From contig MNCI01020774.1 in assembly GCA_015680685.1 (NCBI GenBank), positions 156,880-220,879 of the forward strand: 64,000 nt of DNA. The letters are read 5' to 3'. The translations under genes and the position numbers were made by a program. A model generated the notes under the pieces. It saw only the letters and a program-made list of their open reading frames with translations, made no database searches and was not told where the DNA came from. Source of the stretch: Gnetum montanum. Taxonomy: Eukaryota > Streptophyta > Gnetopsida > Gnetales > Gnetaceae. Position 1 is the stretch's first letter, and the number at the start of each line of letters is the position of its first letter. Of the stretch, positions 9,421-21,096 are shown in pieces.

Positions 9421-11350
9421 TCCAAGGAATCTACCCTCCAAGTGTGAACTATCCAAGTTGGGGAACCATGTAAATTTACATGGCTCTTAAATCATATAAT
9501 GTTATTGATTTATCTTAGATCCTTTTAAATTTTTCTTTTGATAAGGCTCTTTTTACTTTATTTTGTTAAGCTGATTTAAAATCATAATTAACCATGTAAG
9601 CAAATCATGCTTATTACTCCATCATGGATCCTATGTTTGTGAAGTAAAATTTCAGCTTTCATATACAGATCCTTTAGAATTTTACATCCTTATGTGGCTT
9701 ATAAAACAAATTTGTAAAACCAATTTTTCATTCTACAAATTCTTCTCTTATCACAAACTAATGTGGTAAAACCAATTTAGAGCTAGCTCATAGAACAAAT
9801 ATGAACTTTCCTCTAATTTTGAGCTTACGTGACTTCTAGGTCTTCTTGGGGTATACTTAGCTCAACTTCTTTTTGATTATTCTTATGTTAAGCCTTGCTT
9901 AGCTCTCATTTGCTGAGTTGAATTAAAATCATACTGAAACATATGCAAAATTCATACTCATCATTTTATTACAAGCCACATATTCAAGCTTTAAAATAAC
10001 ACTTTTTTTGTTTTTCATGCTAACATGGCCTGTAGAACTAATTTAACTTTTATTCATAGAAGTTCTTTTTAGTTTTACAAACCTGTTCTAAACCAAGTGT
10101 TTATGTGGTTCATAAAACCAATTTAAATCTTATTTTTATAACTAATTTTAGGTTCTACAGGCTTATCAACTCATCTTGTGAACATGGTAGAACAAAAAAT
10201 GAGCTTACTTGTAGAACCAAATTTTGGTTTTATGAATTATGCTTCTTTCCCAAGCTTACATGGAAAATAAATTTCACTCATAGAGCCACTTTCGAGTTTT
10301 TCTTATAGAAACATCTTTTGTTTTATGAGCTCTACTTCTTTAGTGGTAACATGGCTTGTAAAACCAATTTTGAATCCCTTCATAGAACTATTTTTTTGGT
10401 TCTACAAACCTTTCTCAATGTTGAGTGTTGATGTGATTCATAAAGCCATTTTGAAGTTTTCTTATAAAACTAATATTTGATTCTACGAACTATGTCCTTA
10501 GTTTTTGGTAACATGGATTTTAATAATGTGGATGAGCTTTTCAAAAGAATCTAACTTTACTTGTATTTATGAAGCTCTAGCTAGCTAACATGTAAAAGCT
10601 AATTTTAAGTTCATTCATAGAACTAGTTTTTGGTTCTACAAGCCTATTCATTGAGCTAACATGGCTCATAGAACCAATTTAGAGCTAGTTCACAAGTTGA
10701 TTTTTGTTCTACAAAATTTCTTTAGCTGTACAAATTGATGTAGCTCATAAAACTAATTAATGAAATCTTATAGAGCTAAGTTTTTAGTTCAACTAAGCTC
10801 ATCTTTTCAAGTTTGATGTCAAAAATGACAAAAAATTTCCTTCATATGATTAATTCTATTTTTTCTTATGGCACTTACTTTTTAGTTCTATAAATCAAAT
10901 TTCCCTTATTCAACCCGCATGCATATCATATGAACTCTACCTATAGTTTTCAAAACTTTAATGCTTCAAATCATTATAAAGTTAAGTTTCAGATCTTTAG
11001 TTAGATGACATGGCTCTTAGAATCACTTTCAGATTCCCTTGTAGAACTAATTTTTGGTTCTACGAACTACTCTAATTCTATGAGCTAACATGGCTACTAA
11101 ATCCTCTTTTGCAATATCTAAAAGAGCTAAATTTTGATTCTAGAAATATTTCCTCATTAAATATGATGTGGCAATTGACACAAGTTATCTTTGCAGAATC
11201 ACTTTTGCTTCTCTTTGTACAACCAAATTTTGGTACTATAAGCATTTATTAAACTTTGTAGAATAGAGCTCTAGTCCTTTTGTACTTAAGCATTCATGCA
11301 AATGTTAACTTGTCATAAGCTAACATGGAAAAATTTAATTTGGGCTTTTT

Positions 11351-12004
11351 GATATAAATAATTTTTAAACTTCACATTAAAACTAATTTTCATCAATTAT
11401 GTGCTCCATAATTTATCTTACTACACAAGCTTGTGTTACAATGTGATAATATACTCTACAACCAACGACTTGTAAATGTCCCAAGTGTTAACTTACGTCT
11501 AATGCTCTACCCACATGAAGAAAAATGTACATAAACTCAAAGTATTTTTATTTATTTTTTAGGTGATGGTCAAATGTAAACTATTTTGATTCTAGCTCAC
11601 CTTTATTTTACATTAATTTCTTTATTTCTACTATGGGGAATGACTTTTCAAATTTTCCAAGGATGGCCCTAATCATTTCTTATAAATTCTAAAGTCATAC
11701 ATGAATGAACTGACCTATTTTAAAAGCAATAAAGTTAACATTTTATTTTCTTTGCAATTTCATGATTTTTCATGTTCCTTTCTTCTTTCATTTACACATA
11801 TATCACCAGTATCAACTTCCATTCTTAATTATCAATTCATTGTCATCAATCATCAGTGCAACCAAATTATCAAGCAACCATCATATTAAATGTATTATCA
11901 AGACTTCAATAACTTATTTTCTCACAGTCCAAAATTTCAAACATTCTAGAATTATCACATCTAAAATATTAAGAGTCAAAACTACAAAAGTCAACAATTC
12001 AAGA
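11351..12004. other. AT-rich stretch, no feature recognised
   Basis: No convincing coding similarity on either strand. It could hold the decayed RT part of the copia element that follows, but I see no RT motif. Confidence 0.3.
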
Positions 12005-13950
12005 AGAATTTTTTAACACCAATTTGGGCTTTCTTTTATTCCATGTAATATATGAACACTCAAAATACAAATAGAAAGAAGGGCTTTTGTTAATAATTTG
12101 AACTATAATTTGGACTACTTCTTCCCAAAAGGCACCATCTAATTTGGATTGAACTAACATACATCATACCATTACAACAATTGTCCAATTTTTATGCTTA
12201 GCAAAATCATTCTATTCTAGACAATATGGAACTATCTTTTGATCAATAATTTCTTCTTTAATAAGACATTCTTGAAATTTTTGTTTATGTAGTTAATTTC
12301 ATTATTAGTTTGTAATTTCATGATTATTAACTCATTTTATTTTTTCACAAATGCCTTAAATTTTTTGAATGTATTAAAAAACTTCTAATTTAGATTTAAT
12401 CACATATTTCCACACCTTTTATGAGTAGTCATTAATGTATATTATAAGTAGCATGTTCCACCCAATGAAGGTACATTATCATATGAGCCAACATCTAAGT
12501 GTACAATCTCCAACTTAGTTCTTGCAGTTATATTCCTTGTGCATGGAAAAGTCATTCTTGTCTAATTACTAAGAGTACATGATTTGGAAAACACATCATG
12601 ATTTAAGTTAAGTTGTGATAGTCCATTGAAAATCATAACAACTTCTACATATAACTTATGTTCATATGACTAACTCTTGCATGTCATAACTTTTCACCTT
12701 GCATTTTATGGATTGCTGAATAGATTACTTCTCTTACTAGATGTAACTTAGATACTTCATTTGTTTCTTTTATCTCCACTAATTTCTTTTATGGGTTGCC
12801 TTCCAATATTACATATTTTACATTCTTGTTTGGATCTTATTCAAAGACTATTTTATGTTCATATTTAATAAATTCTAATATTGATAATAGATTATGTCCC
12901 TTCAGTGCTGGGGTATAATACATATGCCTAATTTGTACTAGTTGTTAAGTAATTTTCATGTTAATGTTACCAATCCCTTTATATTTATAAATGTCTCTAG
13001 TAGGTGTCATAACCTCACCAATATTTATAGCACATAAATTTTAGAAGAGGTTACAATTTCTTCATACATGTTTGGAACATCCTAAATTAATGCACCATGT
13101 ATTATTTTCAGTCTTAGCCTCTTTATCATAACTTGTAACGTCCTTAATGATTGTTGTGATAATTGTTGTGATTGTTATTACTATTTTTATTTCACCTTTA
13201 TTAACCTATGTTCCTTCTAATAATTCTTTTTTAAACAATAGATTATCTTGGATTTTTAAGATTGAACCAACAGTCTTGAAGTATATGTCATCTTCTTTCA
13301 CAAATAAGATAAATTGGTTGTTGGTTCCTTTGATTATTGAATTTTAAACTTTGTTTATCATCATAATGGTAATGTTGAATCCACTACCTTTCTTATTTTG
13401 TGGAGTATACATAACTTGTTTTGGACTTTCTGATTTCTACTCTAATTCTATCTTTTTTTCTTGTAACTACAGTCAAGCTATCAATGGTGGAAAGCCTAGT
13501 CTTTTTCCCAGTGCATCAAGTGCTCATATAGATCCTTTAAACTTATCTAGAAGTTCTTGTAGGAGGTAATTCACTAATTCTTCATTAGATACTTCTTCAT
13601 TTTCACATTCAACCTCTCATATAACTACTTTAATATCTTTGATGAAATACTTTTATTTTTATTTTTTATTCATCTTCATTATTTATATTTTTAAGAAGAG
13701 ATTGCATTTCTTTGATTAGTCTAGGGATCCAAACATCTAATATAAATATTCCTAAATTTTTTCAACTATATTCATACCATACACCAAATGAGATACTTCC
13801 TCAAATATATTAGTATAAAGAATGCTTAAAGCCATATCATTTTGTTTTCTTCTAACTGTTATCAAGCCTAAATTTAATACTTGAAACAACATGTTAGAGT
13901 CTACTAGCTCGTAGGACAATTTTCATTCTTTATGTCCAAGTCGTGTAATT
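12005..13950 (-). pseudogene. Ty1/copia gag-pol remnant, heavily decayed
   Basis: Read right to left with many stops. Gag-like text RKNDMALSILYTNIFEEV lies around 13790-13860. A protease-like NTWCINLGCSKHV (from a TW.DSGCS.HM type site, catalytic Asp replaced by Asn) is near 13080-13110. MYYTPALKGHNLLSILE, the usual region before integrase, is at about 12880-12930. An H..L.H-like HARVSHMN follows near 12680-12700. An integrase core end, HKNWTIVVMVCML...GAFWEEVVQII, is near 12090-12210. The order gag, PR, pre-integrase, INT is that of copia, where integrase precedes RT. RT is not recognisable. Confidence 0.6.
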
Positions 13951-14755
13951 CTTCATCATGAGCTTTTGTAAGTCTATAACTACAATCTTGTTCATTAATG
14001 ACCTTAAGAAACTCTTATCTTCTTCTTCTTCTTTTAATATCATATTGTATAGAGAATTCGTCACATCTTCAACATTTTTATTCTTGTTCTTCCTTGTAGA
14101 TGCTTATTCGTTGCTTGATCTCTTGCCTTCTTCTTACTCTAATATCATGTTAAATTTTAATGTAGAATTATTTAGAACTACTTTATAAAGTTTTGTAATA
14201 CGTTAGGATCTTTAATAAAGTAATTTCATAATCAACAATTTTCTTTTCATCAAATAATTTTCATTTATAATCTTGTACTCTTAAACCTTTTGGTCATAAC
14301 AATTTGTTCCTTAATTATGAACAATTGTACCTTTCCTTTTCTTCTTACTTACAATGATACACATTAACTTGGTACTAGCTAGACTTTAACATGATGAAGG
14401 ATTATGACTCATCATAATTAACACAAGACTTTGTTACAATTCGTAATACACCATCGTAACTAACTCAACACATGCTATGATTCATAATAATCATTAATCT
14501 TATCAATTGTAATAAACTATTACAACTTGACTTAACAATAGTGACATACAAATCAAGATAATGTATGAATTACTATCTAATATATAGTCCTTTCAAAAAT
14601 GGTTTTGAGATCTTATTGGATCCATTGATCCTCCTTCATCTACTAGGCACCAATTTATTCTAACTATGATACAATATTATAATAATAAGGTGTAAGCTAT
14701 TCTTTCAGTTCTATTAAATCCTGCTTCATTTGTTGTTTCATTCTCGATAATATAG
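13951..14755. other. AT-rich stretch without recognised genes
   Basis: Short low-complexity (ctt)n-like runs near 14015-14035. No family motif was recognised in either direction. Confidence 0.3.
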
Positions 14756-14897
14756 TAACCCACTTTAGTATGCCTCTTCAACTTGTAACTAACAATGGCC
14801 CTCAATTCAAAAGTAAGGAGGTAGCTTATTTCTACTCTATGTACCACATCACCTAGTCATTTTCATCACCTTATTACCCTAAATTTAATGGTCAATT
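14756..14897 (+). pseudogene. Integrase fragment of an old Ty3/gypsy element (left half)
   Basis: Plus-strand translation gives LQLVTNNGPQFKSKEV and, after one stop, FSSPYYPKFNGQ, the second half of a Ty3/gypsy integrase core. It breaks exactly at the start of element 2 and continues in frame at 30050. The usual TDNG reads TNNG, so the second catalytic Asp is lost. Confidence 0.75.
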
Positions 14898-15906
14898 TGG
14901 TCTATGAATCTCTTCTGATTCCCTTATTTTTTTCCCTACAGTTTATTTTTGCAGGTTTAAGTTCTTAAAAGACATCTTGGAAGTTCAAGAGATGTCTTAG
15001 CTAAATGATAGTCATCTCATATGAGACATCTTATATGTGAGTGAGATGTCTTAGAATTACATGAGACATCTTAGGAATTAATGAGACATGTTAAGAATGT
15101 TTGAGACATCTTATGAAATTTGAGGCATCTTTTGGCACATTTTGAGATGCATTTTGTGAATTTGAGGTGCTCCTAGAAAATTTGAGACACTTTCTGATAA
15201 ATTTTGAGGTACTTTCTAGAAAATTTGTGGTGTCTAGAAGACATCTCACTCAAGAGATGTCTCTCCTAAAATTCAAATTTTAAGAAGAGATGACCTGAGA
15301 AGGCTAGACACGACTTATATAGTTGGAAAAAATTCTAAAATTGTCGTTCCAATTTGGAAAATAACCAAGAGAAGGTGAAAAAAGATATAAAAGATGTGAA
15401 AACTCTAAGTTAAGATTGTGGAAGGTTTCCCTAGGTTTTCTTCTTTTTTTTTCTAATCAATATGGATTCATCATGCTTGTAACTAGAGAGAGTTGAAAGA
15501 GGAGATGTCAAGAACTTCATGTGTGAACTTGACCAAGAGAAGGGAGAGCACATTGAGTGAGTACATAGAGGTTTCAGCTCCAAGTTCAATTATGTATACC
15601 TATGTTTTCTAGTATTGCTTATGAGTTGAGATCTTAGTTATGGATTCTGGAAGATATTCTCTATCATATGTGTCTTGCATTGATAACAACCATTATGTGA
15701 TTATACGGCCTCCTGCTCTACAGCATCATTGAGTGTTTTGAGAGGTTTTAGATGTTTTTTGGGTTTTGGAAACCTTGTTTTAATCTCTCTTTTGAACGAT
15801 TAAAGATAACAAGTTATTTTATTTTATAGCAAATAATTTGTCCTTTCATAATATCTAGATTTAGAATTTAAAGATGATTTAATATTGGAGTGAACCTACT
15901 CTAGCA
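14898..15906 (+). repeat. 5' LTR of element 2
   Basis: Starts TGGTCTATG and ends CTCTAGCA just before the PBS. It aligns along its whole length with the split 3' LTR. The first third is packed with agacatct/agatgtct words. A TATAAAAG at 15386-15393 is the likely core promoter. Confidence 0.8.
15386..15393 (+). promoter_or_regulatory. TATA box of the element 2 LTR
   Basis: TATAAAAG lies mid-LTR, behind the GACATCT-rich U3. Confidence 0.45.
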
Positions 15907-15910
15907 TTAT

Positions 15911-15922
15911 TGGTATAAGAGC
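15911..15922 (+). promoter_or_regulatory. Primer binding site, initiator Met tRNA type
   Basis: TGGTATAAGAGC, four bases after the LTR end, differs by one base from the common TGGTATCAGAGC site of plant retrotransposons. Confidence 0.8.
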
Positions 15923-15972
15923 TTTGTGTTAATTGTTCCTTGGAATTTAGTATAGGATTTTGTCAATTTTAG

Positions 15973-17213
15973 ATGGCACCTAAGAAGAAACAGGTTCAAG
16001 CCCTGAATAGAGACACAGAAAGCATGAATTATACCTTCCAAATGATGTTTGCTTAGTTGGATAAAATTAGCATAAAGTTAGATAGAAATACTAGTCCTAG
16101 CAATATCTAGACATGCAAAGGTAATGAGCATGCATGTTCAAACGAAGAAGTTTTATAACCAAGTAGAGATTGAGCGGATGATGATGAAGGACAATCCATC
16201 TATGGGAGTATAGGAACCCATCAACCAAGGATTCCAATGGGAGGTAATTCTATTTCTTAGATGAGAATTCCAAATGCTTCAATAGTTGTAACTACTTATT
16301 CTTTGGGCAATCATGACAAGAAGGATGAAGTAAGGCTTCCTGTAGCATTCAAAACAACTACTAGAATTTTGTACATTGAGTTGAAGACTTTCAATGGTGT
16401 AGATGGCACCAATGCTTTTGCAAGTTAGCTAAAGGTACTTAAGAAGCATTTCAAGTTGGAAGAAGTACCAAATAACTTAAGGGTACCTATTGCTAAATCC
16501 AGATTAGAAGGCATGGCTTCTACTTCATGGGAAAATGAGTCCTAAGCTTATAAAAGATAAAATGATCAACCCATCACAAATTAAAATATGATGAAATATA
16601 GGTTAAAAAAAATTTGAACAGTCTCATCAGAGACAAGAGACCATTATAAAGTTGAAATTCCTAAGGAAAAGTGACAAGGATGTCAAAGAATCCTACATTG
16701 AATTTTATGATCTATTCCATCAACCTAAAGTAAATTGGGATGAGTATGAATAGGCTTCAATCTTTTTAGGAGGTTTAAAAATGGCATATCAATAGGAGTT
16801 GTCTTCTATGAGCTACAAACTCTCAATGAGGCTTATGATTTGTCACTCAAGGCTAAAAATAAATTAAGAGGATTCAAAAATAAGAGAAAACAAACTTCCA
16901 ATGAGAAGGAAAAGGGATCCAAGTCCAAATGCGAAGAAAACAATGACAACCATGACAATAAGACTAAAAGAGGTAATGAAAAGGATAAAGCCAAGAAGGA
17001 CCAAGGCATGGAAGGTAAGTTTCAAGGCAACATCTCATCCAAAATTCAATGCTTTAAGTGTGAAGAATGGAAACACAAGCAATGGAAATGTCCACTTCAC
17101 AAGACAACCCAGGGTAAAGATGTGCAAATCATGAAAGTGAAGAGACATCAAGCCAAGATATTAACAAAGGTAATTCTAATGCTCCAAAAATTAAGGAACT
17201 TTCTAAATTAAAT
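15973..17213 (+). pseudogene. Gag of element 2, broken
   Basis: Begins MAPKKKQVQALNRDTES at 15973 and runs with several stops. The core is visible as FKTTTRILYIELKTFNGVDG, then LEGMASTSWENES. A Lys-rich tail (16840-17210 open) ends in a zinc knuckle, CFKCEEWKHKQWKC, with spacing CX2CX4HX4C at about 17050-17094. The usual glycines are replaced. Gag would package the element RNA in virus-like particles. Stops at expected Trp codons (for example S*LKVLKKHF) suggest C-to-T decay. Confidence 0.75.
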
Positions 17214-17225
17214 TCTTGTGCATTC

Positions 17226-17940
17226 ATGGGGAATGTAAATAGAGGAGATCACCCTAATCAAAAACTTTTATTTCCAATTGGGGCTAAATGTTTGCTTAGT
17301 GGGGAATGGATTCATGTTATAATTGATGGAGAAGCCCAAAAAAATGTTATTTGTTCTAGGTTAGTTGCTAGATTGGGTTTTGTAACTAATCCTCATCCAA
17401 GACCATATAAGGTGCATTAGTTTTCTAGGTATTTTTCTTGAGGTAAGGAAACAATGTACTTTAAAATTTAAAATTGGAGGCTTTCATAATGTTGTAAAGT
17501 ATGATATGCTTCCAATAGATTGTGCTTATGCAATTCTTGGTAGACCTTGAAATTTTGACAATGATGCTCAATTTGATGAAGTAAGAAATATATGGAATGT
17601 AGCTAGATCTGATGAAATACATGAGTTGATTTCCATGATAGTTGAACAAATGAGGCAATAAATCTCACTAAATGCTTCTTTAATCCTTATAGGAGAGAGG
17701 GAATACATTAAGGAACATGATGAAATGGGTTTTGGTTTTATTGCTATGACAAAAGTTAGTACTAATCATGATGATATGTAAGTTAAACTTCCAACAGGTG
17801 TGCTACACTTGAAGAAGAAATTTCCCAAGGTGTTTAAGGAGGAATTTGAAGAATTACCACCAATGAGGAATGTACAGCATCATATTCATTTTATTCTTGG
17901 TACTACCATTTCAAACTAGAGGGCTTATCAAATGGCACTA
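17226..17940 (+). pseudogene. Protease region of element 2, broken
   Basis: IIDGEAQKNVICSRLVARLGF at 17315-17380 corresponds to the retropepsin active site of Ty3/gypsy elements, with DGE where D(S/G)G is expected. The following text (HNVVKYDMLPIDCAYAILGRP-like, about 17480-17550) fits the second half of the fold. Stops follow. Confidence 0.6.
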
Positions 17941-18790
17941 AATTAGTAGGCAAAATTACAAAAGCAAGTAGAAGAGTTACTTGAAAATGGCCTCGCAAGA
18001 GAATCCATTTCACCTTATGCAGTTTTAAAAATGCTAGTGCCAAAGAATAATAGTGATGAATGAAGGATATGCATTGATTCTAAGGAAATGAATAGAATAA
18101 TATTGAGGTACAAATTTCCTATTCTAAGGATGAATGATATCCTTAATATCCTTACCAATGCTAAACTTTTTAGAAAAATTGATTTGAAGAATGGTTACCA
18201 TCAAATTAGAATCAGGCCTAGTGATGAATGGAAGATAGAATTTAAGACACCATATGGATTGTTTAAGTGTTGGTGATGTCATTTGGGCTCACAAATGTGC
18301 CTACTACATTCATAATGTTGATGCATAATGTATTAAAGAACTTGATTGATACGTGTTTTATTGTCTTTTTTGATGATATTTTGGTATATAACTTTAATAA
18401 GAAAGGGCACTTAGATCACTTAAGAATGGTGTGTCTTAAGTTGGAGGAGGCATAGTTGGTGATCAATGTGAAGAAAAGTCTTTTCTTCAGTAGAGAAATT
18501 ACATATTTGGGGCATGTGATTTCTAAAAAGTAAATTCAAATGGAAGCCACCAAGGTAAAGGCTAGCAGGGATTGGCCAACTCCTAAGAATGTTAGGGAGG
18601 TAAAATCATTCCTTGGTTTAGTAGGTTTTTATAGATGGTTCATCTAAAATTTTAATGGTATTTCATGACCTATGTTTACTTTGTTAAAGAAAAATAAATA
18701 ATTCAAGTGGGATAATAAAATCCAAGGAAGCTTTAACTTGTTGAAAGAAAAAATTACCAGTGAATCAGTGCTTGTAATTTCATATTTTTA
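17941..18790 (+). pseudogene. Reverse transcriptase of element 2, broken
   Basis: Successive RT blocks: ENGLARESISPYAV, RICIDSKEMNRII, RKIDLKNGYHQIRI, MSFGLTNVPTTFIMLM, the catalytic box FIVFFDDILVY (FFDD instead of YxDD), and YLGHVISKK. They span two main frames with stops at about 18061, 18276 and 18453. The enzyme would copy element RNA into DNA. Confidence 0.85.
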
Positions 18791-19160
18791 GAAGCTTTTT
18801 TCAAGTGGAGGTGAATGCAAGTGGACTTGCCATTAGTGAGGTACTTTCACAAGAAGGTAGGTTTGTTACTTTCTTTTCAAAAATGTTGAATGAGTCAAGG
18901 CAAAAATATAGCATATATGAGAACTTGTACACTATTCTTCAAGTAATAAAACATTGGAGGCATTATTTGTTGTCCAAGGAATTTACTTTGATGATAGATC
19001 ACAAAGCTCTATAATTTCTAAATTTCCAAAAGAAGTAAAGTGCAAAACACATGAAGTGAGTTGTAAAATTACAAGAGTGCAACTTTGTGCTAAAACACAA
19101 GAGTAGGAAAGCCAATGTGGTGGCTAAAGTATTGTCCAAATTGCATGTGATGAATTTCTG
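18791..19160 (+). pseudogene. RNase H of element 2
   Basis: EVNASGLAISEVLSQEGR, then KYSIYENLYTILQVIKHWRHYL and LMIDHKAL, follow the pattern of Ty3/gypsy RNase H. The first catalytic Asp is replaced (VNAS for TDAS). The trailing part FVLKHKS..KANVVAK.LSK is typical. Confidence 0.75.
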
Positions 19161-20344
19161 CATGTCCCATGTGGAAGGTATGGATGATTCTACTTCTTTG
19201 TATGAGAATGATGTTGATTTTGGGTAGGTTTTGAGGAGCCTTAAAGAGTCATTGATGAGTAGGATAGATGAGTGGAGGACCTATCATATTCAAGATGATC
19301 TATTATTTAAGAATGGAAAGGTATGTGTTACTAATTATGATTTTAAGAAAAATATTTTATTTGAAAATCATTTTAGTGGCATGGCAAGTCACATGGGTAG
19401 GGATAAAACATTAGAACTTATGGATAGGTACTATTTTTAGCCTAGCATGGTAATTGAAATTTCAAAATCTATAGAGTGTCTACATTGTCAAAAATTCACA
19501 AAAGGTAAAGGGGAGGATGAACATTATATACCTTTATTAATTCCTAAGGATCCATGGGAAAGTGTATCTATGGATTTTGTAAGTGATATTCCAAAAACCA
19601 AAAATGGAAAGGATGCAATTTTTGTTGTTGTTGACAAGTTCTCCAAGATGACACACTTTATTTCATGCAAGAAGGTGTGTGATGCTTCTCATGTTGTAAA
19701 TTTATTTCTCTAGCATGTTATGAAGATGCATGGGATTCATTTGAATATTGTTAGCAATAAAGACTCCAAATTCACATGTTACTTTTAGAGGTCACTTTGA
19801 AAAATTTTAGGGACAAAGTTAAATTTTTGTAGTGCATATCTTCCATAATCTTATGGTCAAACAAAGGTGGTGAATGAATCCTTGCTAAAAATATTGAGAA
19901 ATCTATGTGATGGACATCCAAAAAAGTGGAAAAACTTATTGTGTCATGCTAAGTTTTCATACAATAATACTTTTCATGTTGCTATTGGGAAAATCCCATT
20001 TGAGGTAAACTATGGGTTTTGCCCAAAGATGATGGACACCTTGAAGAGCTTTGATGGTGAAGCTCAACTTAGTATTGATTTTATACAATAGATGAGGGAT
20101 CTCCATGCACAAGTAAAATCAAATCTTGAGAAGAAGGCTAAAGAGAGAGTCCTCAAGAGAAATGAGGGTAAATGGAAGCCAAATTTTATCCTTAGTGACT
20201 TGGTTTGGATGCACTTGAAGAAGAAGCAATTAAGAGATGTTAACTTCTCCAAGTTAAAAGACAATAAGATTGGGCCTTTCAAAATTAAGGCTAAGATTGA
20301 TGATAATGCTTTTAAGGTAGATTTATAAAATGATGTTGGTATGT
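19161..20344 (+). pseudogene. Integrase of element 2, broken
   Basis: The zinc-binding part (SGMASHMGRDKTLELM, CLHCQKF) at 19380-19500 is followed by the core: SMDFVSDIPKTKNGK (first Asp), then SNKDSKF in place of SDRDxxF, and YGQTKVVNESLL where the catalytic Glu reads Lys. The C-terminal module FILSDLVWMHLKKKQL...GPFKIKAKIDDNAFKVDL ends near 20328. The protein inserts cDNA. At least two catalytic positions appear altered. Confidence 0.8.
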
Positions 20345-20598
20345 CTTTTGTGTTTAATGTTTTAGATCTTATGCACTATCATGGACCAATTGATGAGGAG
20401 ACACTATAGGGTAACATCGATGAGTTAAAGGGTTTATAGCACTTAGGGAGTCAAGAGGCATGAATATTTGACACATTGGAAGGATTAGTTCATGGATGTT
20501 GTTTTATGGATCCATGAGACCAAAATTCATGAATGGGGGATCACTTTAACTCCTTCTTCCTTGTTCACATGAGTTTACTTTTTGAAAGGTGGGAGAGT
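20345..20598 (+). other. 3' untranslated region and polypurine tract of element 2
   Basis: No coding sequence. The purine run GAAAGGTGGGAGAG (20584-20597) directly precedes the 3' LTR, as a plus-strand primer site should. Confidence 0.6.
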
Positions 20599-21096
20599 TG
20601 GTGTAGGAACACCTCTTCTAATTTCCTTTTATTTCTCCCTATAATTTATTTTTGTAGGTTTTAAGCTCTTGGAAGATGTCTTGGCTGAATAATAGTCATC
20701 TTGGCTAAAACATCTTAGATGTAAGTGAAACGTCTTAGCTAAGGCGTCTTACAAATGTGTGAGATGTCTAAAGAAATTTAAGGTGCTTTTTCTAAATTTA
20801 AGATTCTTCTAGAAAATTTGAGACACTTTCTGGTAGATTTTGAGACACTTTCTCACAAATTTGTAGTGTCTAGATAATGTCTCACCCATGAAAGAAGATG
20901 TCTTCCACACTTAGAAGACATCTCTTTTGAAAGTTAAATTTTAGTAGGAGACAACTAGAGAAGGCCACAGATGACATGTACGGCTGAAAAACATTTTAAA
21001 ATTATTGTTCTAATTCTAGAAATAGCTAAGAGAATGTGAAGAAAAGATAGAAATAGCATTGGAACTTCAATTTAAACTTGTGGCAAGTTTTCCTAG
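20599..21096 (+). repeat. 3' LTR of element 2, first part
   Basis: Aligns with the start of the 5' LTR (TGGTGTAGGAACACCTC; GACATCT-rich). It is broken at 21096 by element 3 within CCTAG and resumes at 29581. Confidence 0.8.
21092..21096. repeat. Target site duplication CCTAG, left copy (element 3)
   Basis: CCTAG at 21092-21096 and again at 29576-29580, exactly flanking TGATG...CATCA ends. The 5' LTR of element 2 has the uninterrupted site (ccctaggttttc near 15430). Confidence 0.9.

Larger units (their letters stand above)
8440..9475. repeat. Unrelated block interrupting the 77 bp array, probably an old insertion
   Basis: The array motif stops at about 8440 (after GGTTCTACAAGC) and resumes at about 9475. 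Between lie a GACATCT-rich segment, a poly-T run at 9119-9130 and a doubled segment. No coding motif or clear terminal repeats are visible. It may be a solo LTR fragment. Confidence 0.45.
8200..11350. repeat. Degenerate ~77 bp tandem array with a dyad motif
   Basis: A recurring unit has the form (t)aacatgg-ct-n-tagaaccaattt...catagaactaatttttggttctacaa. Its lead word (acatggctc and variants) occurs near 9477, 9692, 9765, 10024, 10100, 10257, 10350, 10432, 10510, 10586, 10660, 10735, 11009, 11086, 11164 and 11322. Many steps are 73-82 bp and others are about twice 78 bp. Each unit carries an inverted repeat, TAGAACCAA...TTGGTTCTA. Units are strongly diverged, so this is an old array. The part at 8200-8440 is separated from the main array by an unrelated block. 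Confidence 0.7.

Noticed and set aside
8200-11350. Repeat array considered as a CRISPR-like array
   Set aside because: Units are degenerate along their whole length with no constant repeat and variable spacer, and the context is plant nuclear DNA.
13147-13347. Hydrophobic plus-strand frame at 13147-13347
   Set aside because: AT-rich antisense of the copia remnant, with no family support.
14891-14895. GTCAA as the target repeat of element 2
   Set aside because: It would need LTR ends TT...AA. CAATT/CAAGT gives TG...CA ends and restores the integrase frame exactly.
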